The notes: generated by a model from the sequence alone, not told the origin. 64,000 nucleotides of DNA from Rhabdophis nuchalis (GCA_039707465.1 CM077643.1:42310105-42374104), one strand, 5' to 3'; counted from the first letter of the stretch, positions 30,119 through 41,676 are shown. Program-made: numbers and translations.

Positions 30119-30352
30119 ACCTAAGACGTAAAAATACAAGTAGAAAAATAGGGACCGCCTTTGGTGGGAAGGTAACAGCATTCTGTGCGCCTTCAGCATT
30201 TAGTCATGCTGGGCACATGACCACAGAGATGTCTTCAGACAGCACTGGCTCTTCGGTTTTGAAACGGAGATGAGCATCTCCTCCTAGAGTTGGGAATAAC
30301 TAGCACATATGTGTGAGGGGAACCTTTACCTTTACCTTCACCTTTATCTTAA
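30119..30352 (+). mobile_element. Sauria-type SINE, 5'-truncated
   Basis: Begins in the body ('aatacaagtagaaaaatagg'), continues through 'tggtgggaaggtaacagca' and 'ctagcacatatgtgtgaggg' to ACCTTT repeats. The tRNA head is missing. Confidence 0.88.
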
Positions 30353-30708
30353 TTTTGAAATCAAGTCTTAAGTAGCTTTTGGGAGGTCCATTGTAACTTC
30401 GGTTGCTAAGCGTAAGTGGAGAACTACTTGCATTTATGTGAAATAAATAAATTCCGGAAATGAAATAATCATATGCTCCTGGGAAGAGAGAATTTCGCTT
30501 AGACAGCCCGACTTATATAGTTACTTAGCCATATTCCTATCCTGAAAGTGGTGCAGCTTTGCTCTGCCTCTTGTGGTTTATGTCTTGTTTCTTTGCCAAT
30601 GTGTAGCTATATACCTTTAGCCATAACTTATTAGAGTTGCGCTGTGAGATTGCTTGATGACAATAAAATACAACCTCCATCTTCAGCAGCAGTACCTGTT
30701 TGAATATA
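30353..30708. other. Nothing recognised
   Basis: About 350 bases, no identifiable element. Confidence 0.35.
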
Positions 30709-31102
30709 CAGTGGTACCTCCGTTCACGAACGCTTCTCTTCACGAACAACTCGGTTCACGAACAGAAAAGTTCATCAAAATATGCTCCGGTTCACAAACT
30801 CCGCTTCGGTTCACGAACAGAAAAGTTCATCAAAATATGCTCCGGTTCACAAACTCCGCTTCGGTTCACGAACTCCGCTTCGGTTCACGAACAGAAAAGT
30901 TCATCAAAATATGCTCCGGTTCACAAACTCCGCTTCGGTTCGCGACCAGAGTCAGTTCAAGAATTAAAACCCCCAAAAAGATCAGAACGGATTAACCGGA
31001 ATTACATTAAACCCTATGGGAAACTGTGCCTCGGTTCACGACCAATTCAGTTCGCGACCAGAGTCAGTTCACGAATTAAGTTCGTGAACCGAGGTACCAC
31101 TG
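30709..31102. mobile_element. Tigger-type MITE with internal tandem repeats
   Basis: Ends CAGTGGTACCTC and GAGGTACCACTG with TA duplications (30707-30708 and 31103-31104), a Tc1/mariner (Tigger) signature. Inside, a 55-bp unit starting 'cggttcacgaacagaaaagt' recurs at 30752, 30807 and 30881; the third is offset by an extra 19-bp partial unit. The unit itself contains the terminal-repeat motif 'cggttcacgaac'. Long open frames across it are repeat artefacts. Confidence 0.9.
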
Positions 31103-31188
31103 TAAATCAAAACATTTATATTTTGCCCCTTTTATGGACTCCCTCTCAGGCACCCTTAGAAACAGGATACTGAATGAAAAATTCAGTG

Positions 31189-31591
31189 CAGGGGTGTCAA
31201 ACCTGTGCCCCCCGCAGGCCAGATGTGTCACGCACCAGCCACCCCCGGTTTAGCGGAGAGGTGAAAGGTCATGATAAATCATGTGATGCGGCCATGACAA
31301 GGTAGAAATAAGAGGGGGGAAATAGCAAAAATAGATGTTATGATGAACAATGTATGCTAGAACTATGAGAAGGTTTAGGATTGAAGGATGATAGTAGAAA
31401 TTACATGTTAGTAAAACTAAAAATGAAAATGAAATGTAATTACTAGAAATAATACTGTTATGTTTATTGGTATTGAACTGTATGACACCTAGGAATCAAA
31501 CCATTCACGCAATGAGATGTATAAAAATTAAAAAATATATTTTAAAAAGTCATGTGATGCCACCATGACGATATGAATTTGACACCCATGC
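31189..31591. mobile_element. hAT-type MITE carrying an L1 insertion
   Basis: Ends CAGGGGTGTCAAA and TTTGACACCCATG. The 8-bp duplication is eroded (ATTCAGTG against CTGTAGTG, 5/8). The interior is interrupted by an L1 3' end at 31299-31549. Confidence 0.75.
31299..31549 (+). mobile_element. Short L1 3' end insertion
   Basis: A 251-bp A-rich piece ending 'ttttaaaaa', flanked by near-identical 20-bp repeats starting TCATGTGATG (31279-31298 and 31550-31569, 18/20). The long duplication and A-rich tail identify L1-type target-primed insertion. Confidence 0.75.
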
Positions 31592-31762
31592 TGTAGTGCA
31601 ATCCAGCAATACAGCTGGTACATCCATTTCCCTCCTTTTTCCAATGCTTAAAAAAAAGATTGTTACCTTGGGTGATCTTGAAAGATTAAGTAGGGGTGAA
31701 TTTGATAAAGACTTGGATCATGAACCACTTGAAAATATCAGAGATGTAAACTAGACCGGGAA

Positions 31763-31796
<34 letters not shown>

Positions 31797-32360
31797 AAGG
31801 AGATATCTGGCCAAAAGACAATGGCAAATCCGTTTTGCATGTTTGCCAAAACACCCTACCCAATTAGAATTCACGGTTGCTTATCTCTTGTTCCCTTCTC
31901 TTTACCTTTACAGGCTTGTTTCCAATAATGAAAAGGGATCCAATCCAGTTCATCCATTGGCTGGTGAGAATTTATATTCAGCAGGTGCAAGCTGCATCAG
32001 GGACTAATTTAGCACAAGAGTAATGGAACACAATGCTTTTTAGAAATACCGAGGGTACCTGTGTTACTCATTTTGCTTCCAAGACCTATGTTAGAATACA
32101 AAATACAAATAGAAAGGGGGAAAAACAGCAATAACAAGGATACAGAAGAGTAAGGAAGTAATATGACAAAAGAGATTTGTTTTTTCTCTAATATGCAAAA
32201 ATGATGCCATGTACATAGTGACCAGAAAAAAAAGAAATGGCAAGGGAGTCATAGCTAAGAATTCCCTTGATCAAATCTCCACATTGCTTATTGACAGTGT
32301 AGAAGCAAAGCCCCATGTACCAGTTTCATGGACCTGCCAGGTCAGGTTTATCAGATCATA
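31592..32360. other. Unassigned; contains (TG)n
   Basis: A perfect (TG)14 lies at 31767-31794. The rest has no recognisable element. Confidence 0.45.
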
Positions 32361-32500
32361 ATATTTATGATATTTATTACTGGGGCTTTGAGATTTTTAT
32401 CTGTTTTTACATTGGCCGTTTTATCTATTGTTGTGTATCACCCAGAGTCACCTTTGGTAAGATGGGCAGCTGTACAAATTTCATTGATAAATAAATAAGC
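32361..32500 (+). mobile_element. L2-like 3' end
   Basis: 'atcacccagagtcacctttg', 'agatgggcagctgtacaaat' and a (AAAT)n tail are the 3' box of an L2-type LINE; similar ends lie at 43.15 and 58.5 kb. Confidence 0.6.
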
Positions 32501-32605
32501 GATTGGTGAGGTCGCACTCAGCAGCACTGCTCCTTGATATGATAACTTGTCTGTACAGTCAGCTTAAGATCTACAGATCTGGATGACAGGACAAGGCAGG
32601 AATAC

Positions 32606-33175
32606 AATGCAATAGAATAATAGAGTTGGAAGGGACCTTGGAGGTCTTCTAGTCGAACCCCCTGCTCAGGCAGGAAACCCTATTCTGTTTCAGACAAATG
32701 GAACTCCGATCTCTTCTTAAAAACGTCAAGTGTTGGAACATTTATAATTTCTGGAGTTGTTCCACTTAATTGTTCTTACTGTCAAGAAATTTCTTCTTGG
32801 TTCTAAATTGCTTCTCTCCTTAATTGGTTTCCATTCTTTCCTTCTTCTCCTTCCTTCAGGTGCTTTGGAGAATAGTTTGACTCCCTCTTCTTTGTGGCAG
32901 CCCCTGAGATATTGGAACACTGCTATCATGTCTCCCTTAGTCCTTCTTTTCATTAAACTAGACATACCCAGTTCCTGCAACTGTTCTTCATATGTTTTAG
33001 TCTTCAGTCCCATAATCATCTTCGTTGCTCTTGTCTGCACTCTTTCTAGATTCTCCACATCTTTTTTTACATCGTGATGACCAAAACTGAATGCAGTATT
33101 CCAAGTGTGGCCTTACCAAGGTATTATAAAGTGGTATTAACACTTCACATGATCTTGATTCTATCCATCTGTTAA
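32606..33175 (-). pseudogene. CR1 LINE 3' portion
   Basis: 3' box 'gagttggaagggaccttgga' at the left. ORF2 terminus is readable at 32726-33058 ('[20 protein letters not shown]', 'SSLMKRRTKGDMIAVFQYL') with frame damage at the C-terminus. 5'-truncated near 33175. Confidence 0.88.
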
Positions 33176-33770
33176 TGAATCTCTCAGGTCACCCTCCTAA
33201 TCACCAACATCCCTTCTTTAGAAGGAGACTTGGATTATCCAATAGCCATTTCTTTCCAAGGAGCTTTCCTTGGAATGCCATTGTTCCAAGCAGCCTCTAT
33301 GGTCAATTGAGGCTGCATTGTGTTTTCTGTTATCCAAATGGGCAGCTTGCTAGCTGTCAGTCTACTCAGGTAGACCAGACAGGAAGCAGGTCAGATGAGC
33401 TACTTCTTCTTTATTGTAATGCTACATTAACAAGATCTTGAAAACCTACTAAAAGTGCAAATTTATCATTGTTTCCTTTACAGTCTGAGAAGTTAGGGTC
33501 CTTTTGAAACAGGCAGAGGAGCAGTTACGAAATGCTAATTTATGTTGGCGATGCCATTCTAGAATATTTCGCTCACTGATATCAATACTTACCTGCCTCT
33601 TTCTTCACCAATTCTTTCTGATGCACAAAAGAAACATATATGGCTGGATAGGAAGGCATTGCAGGCCTTTCCCCTATCTTTACTTGGGATACACAAGCTG
33701 AATGTAAAAATCCTATATACTTCACTGTCCATATTGTCAGATGGGTTGAGCCTTCCCTTCCCTGCTCTAA
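33176..33770. other. Nothing recognised
   Basis: About 600 bases without a recognisable element. Short open frames look random. Confidence 0.35.
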
Positions 33771-34118
33771 AAAGGTAAAGATTCCCCTTGCACATGTGCT
33801 AGTCGTTCCTGACTCTAGGGGGCGGTGCTCATCTCCATTTCAAAACTGAAGAGCCAGCGCTCTCTGAAGATGTCTTTGGGCCCATGTGGCCAGCATGCTT
33901 AACACTGAAGGCGTATGGAACGCTGTTACCTTCCCGCCAAAGGTGGTCCCTATTTTTCTACTTGCATTTTTCATGCTTTTGAACTGCTGGGTTGGCAAAA
34001 GCTGGGACAAGTAACAGGAGCTCACTCTGTTACGCAGCACTAGGGATTCAAACCACCAAACTGCCAACCTTTCTGATTGACAAGCTCAGCATCTTAGCCA
34101 CTGAGCCACCTCATCCCT
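33771..34118 (-). mobile_element. Sauria-type SINE, full length
   Basis: Tail 'aaaaggtaaagattcccctt' at left, body 'ccgccaaaggtggtccctat', head 'gccactgagccacctcatcc' at right. Confidence 0.9.
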
Positions 34119-34140
34119 TCCCCTGCTCTAGTTGAGCATT

Positions 34141-34530
34141 TTAACCATTCCAACACCTAGTCTCCCCTATTATGTTGTGTTGAGTTGAATTGTGCCAGTT
34201 GAGGAACACTTCACCTTGATTAAAGTATGAGCAGAGCAGGCTTTCTAATCTCCGTTGCTCCTTTGCTTCTAAGAGCAAACTGAAGTGGTCACATTGCTTC
34301 CAAGTCTGAAAAGCTGGGGTCCCTTCTGCTACCTTCTTTCTGAGCCTTTCGTGCAGCTGTGGGCTAAGCCATCTCTTCTTACCTGATCCTCTCCTAGGCA
34401 GCATCTCTTCACTGTGCTTCTCAAGGTTTTTCACACGTATAATTACATCAGCAGATAATTCAGCAAATCCTAGAATTTTGTTTAAATCCCTTTGAGAGGT
34501 ACCAAATATTTCCTGTCCTTCAGTAAGCAA
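34141..34530 (-). other. Unidentified 129-codon frame in a repeat-like segment
   Basis: An open frame with plausible composition ('RDLNKILGFAELSADVIIRV', 'KNLEKHSEEMLPRRG'). Its start is preceded by a splice-acceptor-like 'ctatttcag' and it contains a donor-like 'caggtaag', so I first took it for an exon. However, the DNA around 'gagatgctgcctagg' aligns with three other places in the window (59.25, 61.77 and 62.03 kb), so it is more likely part of an old LTR-like repeat. Confidence 0.25.
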
Positions 34531-34560
34531 ATCCTGAAATAGGCTAGTGAATTATCAGAT

Positions 34561-34915
34561 GAAGATAAAGTAGCAATGAGCATTTCCCCCTATTTGCACT
34601 TCACTGCTTTTTCTCTGCCCATTACAAAACTTTTCCTTTTGATGGTTCTGTAAGCAAGGTCATGTTTTTATTATCTCTTTCCAAAAAAAAATTGGAGGGG
34701 TGGGGGAAGACCTGATTGCTTGCATTTGTATCCTGTTTCATTCCAAGGTCTTTATGATTGTGAAATAAATTCAAAACTAAGTCATAAAACCTGTGTGTGC
34801 AAACAAGATGCATGTGTATAAGTTGGATTTTGCAGTGAGTGTACTTCTGAAATTGTGCCCTGCTGCTTAGGCAAGATATGTCATGGCCAATAAGGAGAGA
34901 ACTGCTTCAGTCTTC
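34561..34915. other. Nothing recognised
   Basis: About 350 bases without an identifiable element. Confidence 0.35.
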
Positions 34916-35335
34916 AGTAATAGAGAGCAACGAAGATGATTGGGGGAGTGGAGGCTAAAACATACAATGAACGGTTACAGGAACTGAGCATTGCTAGTTT
35001 AGTGAAAAGAAGGACCAGGGGAGACATGATAGCCGTGTTCCAATATTTGAGGGGCTGCCGCAGAGAGGAGAGTGTCAAGCTATTTCCAAAAGCACCTGAA
35101 GGCCAGACAAGGAAAATGATCAAGGAGAGATTCAACCTGGAAACAAGGAGACATTTTCTGACAGTGAGAGCAATCAACCAATGGAACAGAACTTGCCTTC
35201 AGAAGTTGTGGGAGCTTCATCTCTGGAAGCTTTGAAGAAGAGACTAGACTGCCATCTGTCAAAAATGGTGTAGGGTTTACTGCTTGGGTGAGGGGTTTGG
35301 ACTAGATTATCTACAAGGTCCCTTCCAACTCTGTT
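34916..35335 (+). pseudogene. CR1 LINE 3' portion
   Basis: ORF2 terminus 'MIGGVEAKTYNERLQEL', 'KRRTRGDMIAVFQYLRG' and 'NLETRRHFLTVRAINQWN', then a frame change. 3' box 'ggactagattatctacaagg' is near 35300. No microsatellite tail. Confidence 0.87.
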
Positions 35336-35637
35336 AATATGTATCTGTAATGGCTCTCTTGGCAATTTTTGATATCATCCATATTGATAGTCCTCTTTAC
35401 AGAATGGTCTCAAACCCCAGCCCTCATATTGGTGTTTCTGCTTCTTTTTGAAAACAAAGTTATTGAGCATACTACATAACCTCACAGAAAGTTTATTCTG
35501 ACAAATCAATTCATCTAGTCCAGTATTGTCTACTGTGACTGTGGCTCTCTAAGGCATGAATGGAGAGAAAATTGGACAGTGGGATTGATTCATTGGGGGC
35601 CTGAATCCAGTAATGCAATAAGGAAGAGTCATAGACA

Positions 35638-35702
35638 GATGAGCAGAATTGGAAGAGACCTTGTAGGTCATCTAGTCCAACCCCCTGCCCAAGACAAATG
35701 TG
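35638..35702 (-). repeat. CR1 3' end fragment
   Basis: About 65 bases of the CR1 3' box ('gcagaattggaagagacctt', 'tctagtccaaccccctgcc'). Confidence 0.75.
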
Positions 35703-36504
35703 GAAAAAGCCCCACTCTTCTTTTTTCTGTCTCTGACTTCCTTTTCATTTCCTTCCTTCTCCTTTTCTATGTTCTCTAAGTCAGTATTGTTTATTCTAAT
35801 TGGATGTAGTTCTATGCTTCATATAGATGATTGTTGGTTGTGGAAATGGAATTTAAGAATTTGTATATACAAAACATGTACTTTACCAGTAGCATATAAT
35901 TTTAATAGAAAAGTGTCAGTTATTTCATTTTCAATTTAGGGTTAGCTTAAGCCTAACTGATAACTGATATGCTTGAATTACAATTCCCCTTTGGTCATGC
36001 TGGTGGGAAATTTTGAAAGCTGCAATCTTTTAAAGAGAACCTGATTGGAAAAAGAGCGGTCCTGGGTCCCCTCTGATCTTTGTTGTTTTCTTGCAGATGC
36101 TTCAATACCCAAACTCAGCAAACACAAAGAACCTCCTCATTTCAACCTTGAAGTACAATGATTCTCCTTTATTGATTGGAGAAGGTTGGCCTTACGTACT
36201 TGGTGAATATTATGAGAAACACCAAATCAAATTCAAGAAGTTGTGTTAACAACTTATACATAAATCTACCACAGGAATGTACACTTTTAATTCATGCCAA
36301 TTTTTTTATTGTCTGGGTTTGAAATCATTCCAGTGTTTAGAAGGCATTTTCCACAATGCAAATAAGGCTGATGATGCTCCCTGATGTTCATCCAGAAGAT
36401 GCACATCACATCTCTCCTGGTAGGGAGTCTGACCCCCATCAACATCAGAATGCAGCATGAGAAGGATCTATTGAATCAGAACTATTCAGGATGGTTGGAA
36501 AAGG
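35703..36504. other. Nothing recognised
   Basis: T/C-rich segment at 35715-35775, otherwise unique-looking. Confidence 0.35.
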
Positions 36505-36905
36505 AAATGGTTGGAATAACACTAATGAAGTTGGATGGAAACTAATCAAGGTGAGAAGCAACTTAGAACTAAGAAAATTCCCAACAGTGAGAACAATTAA
36601 CCAGTGTAACAGCTTGCCTTCAGAAGTTATGGGTGCTTCATCACTGGAGATTTTTAAGAAGAGATTGGACAACCATTTGTATGAAATGTTATAGCAGAGG
36701 TCTTCAAACTTGACAACTTTAAGACTTGTGGACTTCAACTCCAAGAATTCCAGGCTATGCTGGCTGGAGAATTCTGGGAGTTGAAGTCCATAAGTCTTAA
36801 AGTCGCCCAGTTTGGGTACCCCTGTGTTATAGGGTTTCCTGTTTGAGTAGGAGGTTGGCTTAGAAGACTTCCAAGGTCCTTTTCCAATTCTGTTATTATT
36901 CTGCT
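36505..36905 (+). pseudogene. CR1 LINE 3' end split by a palindromic MITE
   Basis: ORF2 terminus 'WKLIKVRSNLELRKFPTVRT' and 'NSLPSEVMGASSLEIFKKRL' to 36694, then a 130-bp MITE, then the CR1 3' box to about 36905. Confidence 0.87.
36695..36824. mobile_element. Palindromic hAT-type MITE, copy 3
   Basis: Perfect 8-bp duplication TGTTATAG (36687-36694 and 36825-36832). Inverted halves start CAGAGGTCTTCAAACTTGAC and end GTTTGGGTACCCCTG. The arms have diverged in several places. Confidence 0.92.
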
Positions 36906-37431
36906 ATTATATTAAAAGTTAGGTAGAAACAGCCCATTCTGAGAAAGTTACCAATAGCTGTTCGTATTCAAGCCACTTATTTATTTTCATGTATTGACTC
37001 ACTTTGCTCTTTCAAAAAGGGAGTTTCACAGAATTCAAATAGTTGGGTAACAGAGCATTATGAAGCCTTGGCATTTTTCCTGGCAGTTCTCAAAAGAGAA
37101 AAACAGAGGGAGAGAGAAAGCAAGGCAGGAAAGGCTCCTATATTACAGCAATCCCAACTGAAGAAAAGTCATTGAATGCTGAGAAAACTCAGGTAATTAT
37201 CTTGATGACTCTTTAGTTCAAAGACTCTCCCAACAATTGTCTGTTTGCATACTGAGCCATACAAAATTTCCCAAGGTGCTATAGGAGGCAGGGAAGCTGC
37301 AGGTGGTAGAAACAAGCAAAAACAAAAAATCCAGGAAGACTCTAGTTTCAAATACAGAGGTGAAGTTTCATGCACAAGAGAAAATTTCCCAGTAGATGTT
37401 TTGCTCCAAGGGAACCAAAGACATCTTATCC
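36906..37431. other. Nothing recognised
   Basis: About 520 bases; no identifiable element. Confidence 0.35.
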
Positions 37432-38225
37432 CAGTGATGGCTAACCTTGTTGAGGCATGCCAAAATGTGGGGAGCATGGGGGGGGGGTCATGCATGCATG
37501 TCCACACCCATAATCCAATGCCCTCCCCCCATGCATGCGCGCACAACCTACCCATCCTAACGCATGTGCGCAGGTCTCACTGAAGCCTCTGGACTTCCAG
37601 GAGGCGTGTTGAGCCATTTTTTTGCCCTCCTCAGGCTTCAGGAAAACCTCCTGAAGTCTGAGTCTCCTGGAGGGAGAAAAACCGCCCAATGGGCAACCTG
37701 GAAGTTTCTTCTCAAACCTCCGGTGGGCCTAGTTGGGCCATTTAGACCGATACGTATCGGTCCCTTAGACCGATACGCTCCCACAGAGAGGGCCTTCTCA
37801 GGGTGCCGCAGCCGGACAATGCCGACTGGCGACACCCAGGGGAAGAGCCTTCTCTGTGGCGGGCCCAGCCCTTTGGAACGACCTACCCCCTGAATTACGC
37901 ACCATCACCGACCTCCGCCTCTTCCGCCAATGTCTAAAGACATACCTGTTCCAGCCTAGCCTAACCTCCCACGGGGACTTTTTTAGAAAATTTTAAATTG
38001 GGTATTTTAAAATTTGGCTTTTAGCATAGGATAGGATAGTTTAATATATATTTTAAATTATGTATTTATCTTTTGTATTTTGTATGTTTTTAAATTTCCT
38101 GCGCGCCGCCCTGGGTCCTCTGTGGAGAAGGGAGGGATATAAATATAAATAAAATAAAAAAAATAAAATAAAATTTTCACCCTGCCCAGGTTTCAGGGAA
38201 GCCTCCTAAAGCCCGGGAAAGGTGC
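37432..38225. mobile_element. hAT-type element (TGGC subfamily) interrupted by an L2
   Basis: Begins CAGTGATGGCTAACC, like the consensus of the element at 23372, and has the same 'ggcttcaggaaaacctcctg' blocks. An L2 3' end is inserted at about 37745-38172. The right terminus is not clear. Confidence 0.65.
37745..38172 (+). mobile_element. L2 LINE 3' end
   Basis: ORF2 terminus is readable with frame changes ('gctcccacagagagggcctt' region, 'tggaacgacctaccccctga'). 3' box 'gccctgggtcctctgtggag' and A/T-rich tail 'aaataaaataaaa' follow. A 16-bp palindrome ACCGATACGTATCGGT lies at the left end. Confidence 0.85.
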
Positions 38226-38917
38226 AAAATGGGCCAACACACAATTCAGAAATTCGGGAATGAACTGACAGGGCATGAACTGGAGCTGACAGGGCAACGC
38301 CACACATGCCCTCAGAAATGGATCTGCATGACACATGTGATGCCTCAGAAATGGATCTGCGTGCCACCATCACAGCCTTATCCCATAAAGCTTCAAGAGG
38401 GATGGAGGGCACCAGAAGTAGATACTGAGGAAATATCTACCTTGCCCCTCTTGTTTATAAAACTGAACTGTAGCAAGATACTAAATTGCTTCTACTGTGT
38501 GTGGTTTCTCAGCTCTGGCTGGATGAAGGGAGAAAAAAACATGAATTTCCTGTTAAATGCCTCTGTTTAAAAAAAAATCTATAAAAAGAAATTATGAATG
38601 AACACAATAGGATGTAAAGTGACAATGGATAACTGGTTTCCCTAGGAGAAAAGGCTTTGGAAAAGGAAGCGGCTTGTCCCAAAATGTAACTCTTATTATG
38701 TCTGTAGGCTGAAATTTAATCATTGTGTAAGCCACCTGACTGGGAGCAGAACATCTACCAATCATGTGTTAGATATTTCCAACAGCTGTGCTGGATGTAA
38801 TTCATGGGGATGGTTATCACCTTTAAAGCTCCTCTTGGTTCAGATTCTGGAGATTGACTAGATCATCTTCCCCTAGAGGTCTCTATTTGTCCCTCCAGGT
38901 CCTCCTATCCTTTATGG
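38226..38917. other. Nothing recognised
   Basis: Includes two copies of 'cctcagaaatggatctgc' about 40 bases apart near 38310 and 38345. No named element. Confidence 0.35.
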
Positions 38918-39054
38918 CAGGGGTATCAAATTCATATCATCATGGCAGCATCACATGACATATTGGGACCCCCCCACTTTTGCTAAACAGGACATGGACA
39001 TGGCCAGCAAGTGACTCATCCTGCATGTAGGCCAGGAGTTTGACAGCCCCACTT
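38918..39054. mobile_element. Short hAT-type MITE
   Basis: 'CAGGGGTATCAAATTC' start and 'GAGTTTGACAGCCCC' end, related to 9784-10163, internally deleted. The target duplication is not clear. Confidence 0.65.
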
Positions 39055-39544
39055 TATTGAAGGCCTACTGCCAGGGATTCTGGGATCTAACCTTCTCAGT
39101 CACTCTCCTGCTTCTTTTGATTTGCATTCTCCTGATATGTTTTTCAAGCTTAATAAATTATTATAGCTGTTGATTTAGAGATTGTGTTATGATTGTATTC
39201 CTGCCCTTCTGATGCTACTTGTTGCACTGTTTTGCTTCTATTGTGTTCATAAACCTATTATGGGGGTCAGTAAGCAGTTCAGAGCTAGGCATAATTGAAG
39301 AAGTACATCAGCACTAAACATTACATATGATATATGTAAACTAAAAGAACTGAATAGCTCTCCTTGCTTGCAGACTGTAAGTACAAATCCTCCCTGTATA
39401 TCATATAACCTATACAGATGACCTCCACCATCCTACTATCACAGGAAACAAGAGGGAAGCTAAGCATTTGTGTTTCAGTAAAGTTGAAAAAATGAAGCTT
39501 GCCGTGGAACTGAAACCATGGTTATTGTCCAGCTTCTCTTTTAT
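39055..39544. other. Nothing recognised
   Basis: AT-rich; no identifiable element. Confidence 0.35.
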
Positions 39545-40205
39545 ATACTCACTTGCATATATGCTATGGACATTAGTTTACTCAAAGTCAAAAGATAACA
39601 GCAGACAAGAAATGCAAAACAAAATAGAATATCCGAAAGGAACTTACTTGGATGGTTTTGCTTTCAACAGGAACACACAGAAGAATAGTCAAAATCCAGT
39701 CCAGAGTTCCAAGATCCAAGACAGGGTTGTCCCCAACCCAAAATTTCAGAAGCAGAATTCACACAAGAGTCACAGATGAGTCAGTTGATTCCAATAAAAG
39801 ATCATGGGTCAGAGCTGCCTCTTAAATCATGCTACAACTAGCTGCCTTTAACCAAGAGATTTGCCCTTGCTTGGCAAGAAGTCTGATAGAATGTCTTTGC
39901 TCTGTTCATTGATCTACATACCAGGTGTGGTAGATGAGAGGCCTGATGTCATCATCATTTGACTGTCCAAGCTGTTCAGGAGGTGCCTCTTTTTGATCCA
40001 TCTCAGGTGATTCTTGGCTTTGTTGCTTCTGAGCTTGACATTCCACTGGTTCTGCTGGAGTATTATCTTCAAATTCAGAGTCAGTGCCTGAATTCTGGCC
40101 CATGACAGATATGATTAAAAGGAGGACCTGTGGGGAAAAAAACTTTTTGCCCAATTTTCCCATTATGGAAGAATTTGATAAGTCACAGTCATTTGTCAGT
40201 TTCAT
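39545..40205 (-). mobile_element. Unnamed retroelement relic (family R1), copy 2
   Basis: Minus-strand copy of the family at 9425-10290. The coding block is followed by 'tcttggatcttggaactctg', 'ctggactggattttgacta' and a 3' part with 'gtaaactaatgtccatagca'. The hAT insertion present in copy 1 is absent, which shows the uninterrupted order. Confidence 0.55.
39906..40205 (-). CDS. Acidic Gln/Glu/Pro-rich R1-family frame
   Basis: 99 codons. The N-terminal part includes a short hydrophobic stretch ('PQVLLLIISVMG', about 25-36). The rest is acidic and Gln/Glu/Pro-rich ('TDSEFEDNTPAEPVECQAQK' near 41-60, 'MDQKEAPPEQLGQSNDDD'). The sequence upstream of 'gtcctccttttaatc' has a splice-acceptor-like 'ttttttccccacag'. 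Copy 1 at 9.45 kb preserves the order of these codons but has stops. No function can be given; it may be the end of a Gag-like or accessory protein. Confidence 0.35.
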   Translation of the reverse strand: MKLTNDCDLSNSSIMGKLGKKFFSPQVLLLIISVMGQNSGTDSEFEDNTPAEPVECQAQKQQSQESPEMDQKEAPPEQLGQSNDDDIRPLIYHTWYVDQ

Positions 40206-40210
40206 TCCTG

Positions 40211-40973
40211 TCTATGTAACATGGAGCTTAATATTGTGACCTCCACAGGAAAGCTATAAGGGCTACTAAAAAAAAATAGCTAAGAAATATGTTTAATGCC
40301 ATCTAAAAATCTCTTTTCCTCCAATGTATGCTACTGCAGAATGGCAAACGGCTCTTTAATTTGGTTTCAAGAACTGGATTCGTGTCCCTCTGGGACTGTG
40401 ATTCTGCTATCAAGTAATGTCCACGGCCTGGCTTGTTACAGAGAATGGGTTTCTTTTCTCCCAAATTACTTTCAAAGCCCTACAGACTACATGAGCGTCT
40501 TCCATAGCTATTTCATTTCCCTGATGTGAAAGGAGTTGATAGCTGTTTTGAATTCATTGCTGTGATCCAGTCACCACCATTTATTTATCCCTTACTTTTC
40601 CTCAGAAAAGAAGCCTAAAGTGACCAATATCCAAGAATAAATTCAAGGTCAAAAAAACAAGGGAAACCTATCTGACAAGAATGAATTCAAGGTCAGAAGA
40701 AAGTAGAAACTCATCTGCCAATAAACATACCTGGTTTTTAGGGCAGTACTTTAAGCACTACCGTAAACTGTACAGAAAACTGACTCTCATTAGCACCACA
40801 AACCCAGAGAAAATATGACATGATCAACATCCTCAGTTTCCAGCCAGGTTCATCTAATATTTTATCCCATTTTTTAAAGCCTCGTGAAAGGCCTACAGGG
40901 TTGGGGCATCTAAAGTTTAGGGGTAGGTTATCCCCAAAGCAGGTGCTACAACAGAGAAGGATACCTCCTAGAA
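40211..40973. other. Nothing recognised
   Basis: About 760 bases without an identifiable element. Confidence 0.35.
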
Positions 40974-41069
40974 CAGGGCTGTCAAGCTCCCAGCCCATGC
41001 CCGGTTTAGCGAAGGGGAAAATGGTACGTTATGTGACAATGACATGATGACGTGAGTTTGACACCACTG
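40974..41069. mobile_element. 96-bp hAT-type MITE
   Basis: CAGGGCTGTCAAGCTCC to GAGTTTGACACCACTG, flanked by TCCTAGAA and TCCTAGAT (7/8). Internally deleted relative of 9784-10163. Confidence 0.85.
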
Positions 41070-41352
41070 TCCTAGATCCATTAGAAGGAATTGTCTCATA
41101 GAAGGAACTTGAAGCATATCCACTTTGTCAGGTCTTGTGACATAGATAGCAAATCCTGCAAGTAACCACTGATGATGCAGGTATAAATATTCAAAGAAGT
41201 GGTTGCTGATAGAGAACCCTCATGAAATGAGGTTTATCAGATCACGAAGAATCAGAAGCTACTTAAAAACTAAACAGCAGCAACAATGAAAAGAAATGTT
41301 TTCCCCCCAGTTGGTGGCTTCTAAACCCATCCACCCACACGCAAAAACTCAA

Positions 41353-41676
41353 GGTATAATTCAATTCGTGTAGCCCCAGAGAAAGCAATTCCAATCAAAC
41401 TTAGTACACAGATCACTTACCCTCTGGAAGCAAACACTTTGGTGGTAAGACACCTCTAAAACCCCTCAGGGTGTGTGTTCTGTTAAGATACAGCCTGTTG
41501 TGCCTTAAAATGAATTCTACTGTACAGCACAGTGGAGTTGCCATAGTAATGGCTTCACAGTACTCCACAAGGGGGAGCCCTCTGGTAAGGGAGAAAATCC
41601 AACATTAGAAATTAAGTTTGGTCCAGACATTTCCCCCTATAAATAAATACCTGGGCAACGCCGGGTTATCTGCTAG
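41353..41676 (+). mobile_element. Helitron-like non-autonomous element, copy 2
   Basis: Ends with hairpin ACCTGG-GCAACG-CCGGGT followed by CTAG (41673-41676) and a host T. The 5' part is missing. The body matches copies 1 and 3. Confidence 0.65.

Noticed and set aside
30654..31173. Three overlapping 'repeat protein' frames
   Set aside because: They arise from the tandem 55-bp units of a Tigger MITE.
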